Below, piece after piece: positions 58,876 to 64,000 of a stretch of DNA of 64,000 nucleotides. Source of the stretch: FEB-25 sp963726315 (GTDB lineage Bacteria; Chloroflexota; Anaerolineae; Anaerolineales; UBA4823). The position numbers and the translations under genes are program-made. Under the pieces are notes generated by a model. The model did no database searches, was not told the origin of the DNA, and worked only from the letters and a program-made list of their open reading frames with translations. How positions within the stretch are numbered: the stretch's first letter is position 1; each line of letters starts with the position of its first letter. Where the stretch lies: NCBI GenBank assembly GCA_963726315.1, contig CAVSBZ010000005.1:124001-188000 (forward strand), given 5' to 3'.

Positions 58876-61800
58876 TTAACGCAATATTTTATATAAGTGT
58901 TCTGTTTCTTCGGACGGATCCAGGCCAAGCTCATCCTGTAAGTATTGCTTGCACTGCTCATACTGGTTCACAATCCCCAATCGGTCGCCCAGTGCTGCAT
59001 ACGCCTGCATCGCCATGCGGTGCGCCAATTCCATGCAGTGGTTCTCAACCAGGATCGCCTGGCAGTGTGTTAAAGCCAATTTTGGGTCTCCTTTTTCAAG
59101 CAGCAACAGTGCCAGGGTCAACCGTGCGTGTTCGCAGATCTGGGATAATCGCTGTCGTTCAGTCATCACCCAAATTCCATCACCCTCGGGGAAGAATTCT
59201 CCCTGGTATAGCTCTAAGCTTTCCTGGAGCGTCTCGATCTTTTGTGCTGGAGTGCCTGCGCTTTCTGCCTGGGCTAATCTACGCTCAAATTCCTGCACAT
59301 CATAGCTGTAATCCATATCTGAATTGAATGCATAGCGGCGTTCATTGGCGATGATCACGTCTTGACCCAGGGCATAGCGAATGTAATAGACTGTGTTTCT
59401 GAACTGCAAGCGCAGCTGTTCCGTTGAGCTATCTGGCCACAGGGTGATACCTACTTCTTCCTTGGATAAGCTTTTTTGGGGATTGGAGATCAGGAAAAAG
59501 AACAGCTCCCGCGCCCGTTTTTGGTTGGCCCAGCTGGGGGAGGTCACAGGCTTTCCATCCAGCTTCACCTGTGACTTGCCCAGCGCATAGATACTTAATT
59601 TTGGTGGGATCATCAGGACGGTGGCAGCATGCGGGCGTAATTTGCGTCGCAGAGAGGGGATTTGCTTTTCAAAATTTTCGATCCGGCTCAACAGCTTGAC
59701 CGCGCGGGGACCGATGGTAATATCCTCGATGTACTTTTTAAGTTCTTCCTTGGTGTTCCGCCCAACTACCACCAGGGGTTGGATGCTGTCCAGGTTGCTG
59801 ATAAGGCTAAGCGTCTGTTCCAACGAGGCTCTAGCTTTGGCGTGCTCATTGATCAGTGTATAAGCCCGGCATAAAAGCAAAGCTGTACTTGCTGCTTCCA
59901 GCTTCTGTCCACCTGATTCAAAAACTTGATACGCCTCCGCCAGGTATTTCACTGCTGGTTCTGTCTTGCTCTCAACCAAAGATAGACTACCGGCTTCCAT
60001 CGACCACAAGCTGTTCTCGAAGCCTGACTGGCTTTTTTCGATCATTTCCTTTGCAGAAAGCAGATATGCATTCGCCTGGGAATATTTACCTTCCCGCCGG
60101 GCCAACCCAGATTCAGCCAGGTCAACATTCAAAAGCAGGAAATGGTCATCCAATTTCTGACAGGCGTCACGTGTCTTCTGGAAAGCCTCCCTGGCGCTGT
60201 CAGTTGCTTCCAGGTCAGCGTACAGGTTTCCCAGGTTGAATAACAGATAGGCTTCGCTGCGCAGTATGGCATTCCTACGTGCCAATAACAGGGCTTGTTC
60301 GAACAACTTTGCTGCTTCGATATAATTGCCTGCCAGGTGATGTAAACTGCCGAGATTGTTTAGTACATATGATTCACGCGTTGAATTCTTGACACCCTGC
60401 CAATAAGCAAGTGCCTGCTCATTGTGGCTCACTGCTCCCTGAATATCACCCTGGTACTGCCCGCAAACGCCTAATTCCATGTGTACCAGGGCAACATTTT
60501 GCTCATCCTTGAGGGCTTGAAACAGCTGGAGGGATTTGTTGAGCAGATCATCGGCTCGATCAAGCTGACCCAGGTGGAAATGGCTGACCCCGGTCGAACG
60601 GTATGCGCCTGCTCTCACCAGGCTTAATGCCTCATCTCCCTCGGATAAATCCAAAGCTTCCATCCCGTCCTGGATGGATGCCTGATAATTTCCTCGATAG
60701 CGGTGAGCAGTTGCCCTCCTGTCGAGGGTGCGTGCCAGACCTGGCTGGTCATGATTTTCGCGTTGGGCAATTTCTGCCCGGTTCAGGTAGTCCAGGCTTT
60801 TTTCCACCTGCCCCTGGAGTAGCAAGACCGAGCCTTTGTGCGATATCAGGCTGGGATGTGACTCCAGGATTTCAACCGGTAATGCATCCAGCCATTTAGC
60901 CAGTAATGCAAAGTGGGCATTACGGATAAGGGATGTGCCAGCTTTCTCGATCAGTTCTGCTGTGGCTGAATCATCAGCGATCCGGGTGTAGATTGAATAT
61001 GCCCGCGCCCATTCTTCCCGCTCGGTATAAACCTGGGCGATTCTTCGTAGCATGCCCTCCAACTGGTTCGGTTTTTCCTTCTCGAACTGCGCCTTTAAAA
61101 AGTCTTCGAACAGGTGGTGGTAGCGCAGCCACCTTCCGTCTTCGCCCACAGGTAAAACAAACAAGTTATTTTGAATCACCTGGTTGATCAATCCGCGCCA
61201 ATTGTATTCTGTGCCCCAGATGGCAGCACACAAAGCCACGTCAAATTCGTGTAGAAATGAAGTCCGTAATAAGAATTCCCTGATTTCCTCGGTTTGTTGG
61301 TCGAGGATTTCTTGTGCGAGGTAGGTATACAGCTCAACCCCAGTGACACGGGCTGCCCTCATCTGGTTCGTCATCCCCTGGCCCATCACCTGGGCGGACA
61401 GCATTAACCCTGTGATCCACCCTTCTGTGTCGCGCGCCAGGTCTTGCGAAGCCGCTTCCGATAAAGTGACGTGATAGAACTGCAGCACAAAGGATTGGAT
61501 CTCATCGGCACGGAATGCCAGTTCTTCGAAGCCTATTCCACCTACCTGCGAGCGGGCGACCAGCAGGGGCAGGTCTGGCAGGCTGAGCAGGGTGCGTGAG
61601 CTTAATACCAGGTGGCAGTTTTCTGCGGAGGTGTTAATAAAGCGGTTGAGGAATACCTGGATTTCCTTGACATTACTCACCAGGTGGTAGTCATCCAGGA
61701 TGATCAGGAAGTGTTCCTGGATGTGTTCATAGGCATCGTTGACGATCACCGATACCAGCTGGTTGATATCCGGAGTGAACGGATTAACCGCTTTTAACGC

Positions 61801-62097
61801 AGTTCTGGAAGCATCTCCAAAGGCAGGGAATTGTTGGTGGATGGCGGCGATAAAATAAGTAAAAAATCTCTCCGGGGTCTGGTCCAGCTCATCGACGGCA
61901 TACCAGCAGGTTGGAAAATCCACCTGGTGTGCAAAATCGACTAATAAAGAAGTTTTTCCGTATCCTGCGGGGGCAATTACCAGGATGAGTTTCTCATCCA
62001 ACAAGTCATAAAGCAAGTTGATCAAGCGCTGCCGGGTAAACAGCTCCTTACGGCGTTGCGGTAATATGACCTTGGTTAGGGTCGGTCTCTTAGCCAT
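58876..62097 (-). CDS. MalT-like STAND ATPase with TPRs and C-terminal BTAD domain
   Basis: About 1073 residues from ATG 62097 (MAKRPTL); a TTG 54 bases upstream is possible. LTKVILPQRRKELFTRQRLINLL leads into Walker A APAGYGKTSLLVDF. FLIILDDYHLV is Walker B, and LVLSSRTLLSLPDLPLLVARSQV is the sensor block of the MalT family. TPR repeats occupy about residues 400-790. Instead of a LuxR helix-turn-helix, the end has a winged-helix plus BTAD unit (RARELFFFLISNPQKSLSKEEVGITLWPD, then ECARLT-like helices), as in SARP regulators. It is probably an inducer-activated transcription factor. The nearest targets are the 47-residue peptide, the NHLP-clan protein and the HD-GYP gene downstream. Confidence 0.87.
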   Translation of the reverse strand: MAKRPTLTKVILPQRRKELFTRQRLINLLYDLLDEKLILVIAPAGYGKTSLLVDFAHQVDFPTCWYAVDELDQTPERFFTYFIAAIHQQFPAFGDASRTALKAVNPFTPDINQLVSVIVNDAYEHIQEHFLIILDDYHLVSNVKEIQVFLNRFINTSAENCHLVLSSRTLLSLPDLPLLVARSQVGGIGFEELAFRADEIQSFVLQFYHVTLSEAASQDLARDTEGWITGLMLSAQVMGQGMTNQMRAARVTGVELYTYLAQEILDQQTEEIREFLLRTSFLHEFDVALCAAIWGTEYNWRGLINQVIQNNLFVLPVGEDGRWLRYHHLFEDFLKAQFEKEKPNQLEGMLRRIAQVYTEREEWARAYSIYTRIADDSATAELIEKAGTSLIRNAHFALLAKWLDALPVEILESHPSLISHKGSVLLLQGQVEKSLDYLNRAEIAQRENHDQPGLARTLDRRATAHRYRGNYQASIQDGMEALDLSEGDEALSLVRAGAYRSTGVSHFHLGQLDRADDLLNKSLQLFQALKDEQNVALVHMELGVCGQYQGDIQGAVSHNEQALAYWQGVKNSTRESYVLNNLGSLHHLAGNYIEAAKLFEQALLLARRNAILRSEAYLLFNLGNLYADLEATDSAREAFQKTRDACQKLDDHFLLLNVDLAESGLARREGKYSQANAYLLSAKEMIEKSQSGFENSLWSMEAGSLSLVESKTEPAVKYLAEAYQVFESGGQKLEAASTALLLCRAYTLINEHAKARASLEQTLSLISNLDSIQPLVVVGRNTKEELKKYIEDITIGPRAVKLLSRIENFEKQIPSLRRKLRPHAATVLMIPPKLSIYALGKSQVKLDGKPVTSPSWANQKRARELFFFLISNPQKSLSKEEVGITLWPDSSTEQLRLQFRNTVYYIRYALGQDVIIANERRYAFNSDMDYSYDVQEFERRLAQAESAGTPAQKIETLQESLELYQGEFFPEGDGIWVMTERQRLSQICEHARLTLALLLLEKGDPKLALTHCQAILVENHCMELAHRMAMQAYAALGDRLGIVNQYEQCKQYLQDELGLDPSEETEHLYKILR

Positions 62098-62193
62098 CAG
62101 CTCGTATGCCTGCTTTTTTTGGTTACATATGAGTATAGCATAATCCTGCAATATTTTATTCTATAACTTGAGGTAATTGCAATTTATAAAAAT

Positions 62194-62216
62194 TGCGAGC
62201 CCATATAGGGCTCGCA
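62194..62216 (-). terminator. Terminator after the SWIM-domain gene
   Basis: A perfect 9-bp stem TGCGAGCCC/GGGCTCGCA with loop ATATA. On the minus strand it runs into A/T-rich sequence with five T's. Confidence 0.75.
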
Positions 62217-62250
62217 GGTACTGATAATATTCGGTTATATTGCTCCTGGG

Positions 62251-62484
62251 TTATTCTGCCCAGGAACATCCTTCCATAATCATTTCGATTGCCATCGTAT
62301 GACTGCAGGTCTGGCGGGTCTTGAAGAAGTCACAATCGCACTGCCAGGCATTATTGTTGTATTCGACGCTGTGAGGGTTGTTATCCCCATCAAAAGTTAC
62401 CAAGAGATTTTTTACATGGATGCGTTCACGCTGTTCAGCATAGCGTTTAGCTTTCTCCCGCTTGCGTATCACGCCTGAATCCAT
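62251..62484 (-). CDS. SWIM-type zinc-finger mini-protein
   Basis: A 77-residue protein. After a basic helix (IRKREKAKRYAEQRERIHV) and two strands it has WQCDCDFFKTRQTCSHTMAIEMIM, the CxC...CxH pattern of SWIM zinc fingers. These bind DNA or proteins and are usually part of larger proteins such as SNF2 helicases; here the finger stands almost alone. AAAGGAG lies rather far (14 bases) before the ATG, so translation may be weak or start elsewhere. Its target is unknown. Confidence 0.75.
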   Translation of the reverse strand: MDSGVIRKREKAKRYAEQRERIHVKNLLVTFDGDNNPHSVEYNNNAWQCDCDFFKTRQTCSHTMAIEMIMEGCSWAE

Positions 62485-62645
62485 ATCTTTATACTTGTCT
62501 CCTTTCGTTTGGTATTGTTTAACAAAAAGGCACGCGTCAACTAACGTGTGCCACCGTTAACTACAGCGAATATTCAATTTTGAGAGAAAAACGCGGATAG
62601 CGGTATCTTCTCCGTTCAAATTCAGTATAAGCCAATTTAATAGGA

Positions 62646-62668
62646 AAGTCAACCACCTGGGTTGACTT
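62646..62668 (-). terminator. Hairpin downstream of the molybdopterin hydroxylase gene
   Basis: AAGTCAACC and GGTTGACTT pair over a 5-base loop, about 50 bases after the stop of the minus-strand gene. The T tail is short and mixed, so the terminator call is moderate. Confidence 0.5.
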
Positions 62669-62714
62669 ATACCCTACGATTTACCTACAACTTTATCATT
62701 CGTTTGTGTAAAGT

Positions 62715-64000
62715 TCACTTTACGCTATTACCACTCGTTGAATTTAGTGATCTCCAGATATGCTCTGGTTCGACTGGCAGGCGGTCCACTCGTACTCCCA
62801 CAGCATTGTAGATCGCATTGATGATCGCCGGTGCTGTGGGGATACCCGCGATCTCCCCTACTCCCTTTGCACCATACGGACCATTACGGGTCGGGTGCTC
62901 AACAACGATGCTGGTGATTTCTGGGGTGTGAACAATGGAGGGCGTTCGGTAACGCGCCATCCTATCCGTGAAGATTACTCCGTTGTCAACGATAAAATTC
63001 TCCATCAATGCCGCACCGATCCCCATCATCACGCCTCCTTCCGCCTGGCCTTGCAAGCCGAGTGGATTAAGGCACTTACCCACATCATTTGCTGTGATTA
63101 CCTGTAATACTGTCACCTCACCTGTACGCACATCCACTGACACTTCGGCAGCCTGGGCGGCAAAGGAGTAAGCAATATGGGTATCACCCGGCGCGCCAAG
63201 TGGTGATGTTGCAGGTGCCTGGTACTCATATCTTACGCGGGATTCTCGACCCTCGGCTTTCATCATTTCCGCAATACTTGCCAATGAAAAACGATGGCTG
63301 CCTGCATAAACCTGGCCATCTGAAAATCGGATCTGAGCAGGTGGAAGATCAACTTTTTCGGCTAACACACCGATCATTGCCTGTCCTAAGGTCTTGGCTG
63401 CCAGGCGTACCGCATTTCCACTGACATAGGTTTGACGGGAAGCAGTGGTAGCGCCCCCATCTGGGGTCAAATCGGTATCCATCAGCAGCACCCGCACCTG
63501 GGTGGGAGATAGATTCAACTCTTCCGCCACGATCATCTGAAGCACAGTGGATAAACCCTGCCCAAGTTCGGCTGAGGAGGTGCGTGCTTCCAAAGTGCCG
63601 TCAGGAAGTAACTCAACCTCTGCTGTTGCAGCATCCGTCGCACCAACCCCGAAGCCGGTATTTTTATAACCCGCGGCAAATCCCCACGATTTCCGCAGAG
63701 TACCCTCAGCACGCGATGTAAAAGGTCGATTTCCGGCGCGCTTATTCATCTCAGTCTCAACCCGATTAATACAATCCAGCAAACCGACACTTTCGCGCAA
63801 CACCTGTCCCGTACTTGTCAGGCTACCTTCACGCAGTGCGTTCTTTCGGCGGAATCCAACCGGGTCCATTTTCAGCTCGTTGGCGAGCATATCCATCATG
63901 CTTTCCATGGCGAAAGTGGATTGGGTCACCCCAAAGCCGCGGAATGCGCCGGCCGGTGGGTTATTCGTATACATGGCATAGCAATCCGAGCTCACATGCG
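62715..64000 (-). CDS. Xanthine dehydrogenase/CoxL-family molybdopterin-binding subunit, N-terminus beyond window
   Basis: The frame is open to the right edge, so the GTG at 63995 is probably internal and about half of a 750-800-residue subunit is missing. Visible blocks: PAGAFRGFGVTQSTFAME (the Arg-containing loop at the Mo site in xanthine-dehydrogenase types), SAELGQGLSTVLQMIVAEEL, GGATTASRQTYVSGNA and near the end GPYGAKGVGEIAGIPTAPAI, whose Glu is the catalytic base. The AFRGFG loop favours a purine or heterocycle/aldehyde hydroxylase over CO dehydrogenase, which has a distinctive Cys-containing loop. Partner FAD and Fe-S subunits would lie outside the window. Confidence 0.88.
   Translation of the reverse strand, partial: HVSSDCYAMYTNNPPAGAFRGFGVTQSTFAMESMMDMLANELKMDPVGFRRKNALREGSLTSTGQVLRESVGLLDCINRVETEMNKRAGNRPFTSRAEGTLRKSWGFAAGYKNTGFGVGATDAATAEVELLPDGTLEARTSSAELGQGLSTVLQMIVAEELNLSPTQVRVLLMDTDLTPDGGATTASRQTYVSGNAVRLAAKTLGQAMIGVLAEKVDLPPAQIRFSDGQVYAGSHRFSLASIAEMMKAEGRESRVRYEYQAPATSPLGAPGDTHIAYSFAAQAAEVSVDVRTGEVTVLQVITANDVGKCLNPLGLQGQAEGGVMMGIGAALMENFIVDNGVIFTDRMARYRTPSIVHTPEITSIVVEHPTRNGPYGAKGVGEIAGIPTAPAIINAIYNAVGVRVDRLPVEPEHIWRSLNSTSGNSVK

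Overview
The window looks like a chromosomal segment of a Chloroflexota bacterium, most likely class Anaerolineae. This is an inference from content: a heliorhodopsin, MalT-like regulators with a C-terminal BTAD domain, a nitrile-hydratase-leader-like (Os1348/NHLP clan) small protein, many secreted beta-rich proteins ending in a short LP-[VLI]-[VT]-x-[RK] peptide, DUF4062-STAND ATPases and Eis-like acetyltransferases. Base composition is moderate and genes are dense on both strands. No rRNA, tRNA, CRISPR array or prophage was seen.

Left third (1-15 kb), light and oxidative stress. A truncated phytoene desaturase opens the window, followed by a secreted GH99-like/phosphoesterase fusion. Then comes a tightly packed + strand operon: heliorhodopsin, CarH/LitR-type B12 photoreceptor-repressor, class I photolyase, F420/PPOX-type enzyme, TspO/MBR protein, alpha/beta hydrolase and a peroxiredoxin-like protein whose first catalytic Cys codon is TGA. 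The heliorhodopsin promoter region carries phased 11-bp repeats like the published CarH operator. Further on, a second peroxiredoxin-like gene has TGA at the same catalytic position and the same downstream hairpin geometry, so both are candidate selenoproteins. Each lies near a YciI-like gene, and a frameshifted DUF4062-STAND-TPR gene sits between the two pairs.

Middle (15-31 kb). A secreted lysyl-endopeptidase-like protease, a seven-heme c-type cytochrome, an ABC exporter pair, lipoproteins, several GNAT acetyltransferases (one Eis-like), a phosphotransferase, a Cys-rich protein of unknown function, a covalent-FAD oxidase and a hemerythrin.

31.6-38.3 kb. A seven-gene minus-strand operon: TetR regulator, DUF488 gene (frameshifted at an A-AAA-AAG heptamer), type II NADH dehydrogenase, HAD phosphatase, then Gnd, Zwf and Pgl (the oxidative pentose phosphate pathway). 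It is read from a consensus TTGACA-17-TATAAT promoter with palindromes over the start site.

38.3-64 kb. Two copies of a small inverted-repeat element (MITE-like; one has an 8-bp target duplication), beta-helix surface proteins (one broken by two homopolymer frameshifts), a kelch lipoprotein, a ClbS/DinB-like protein, a DEAD-box helicase, an apparently untranslated promoter-to-hairpin region, a large secreted Fn3 protein, a second ABC pair (permease frameshifted), an HD-GYP protein, the NHLP-clan protein with a 47-aa membrane peptide, a large MalT/BTAD regulator, a SWIM zinc-finger mini-protein, and a molybdopterin hydroxylase large subunit cut by the window end.

Four genes carry five single-base frameshifts, four of them in homopolymer runs. 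Read or assembly error must be excluded before calling them pseudogenes.
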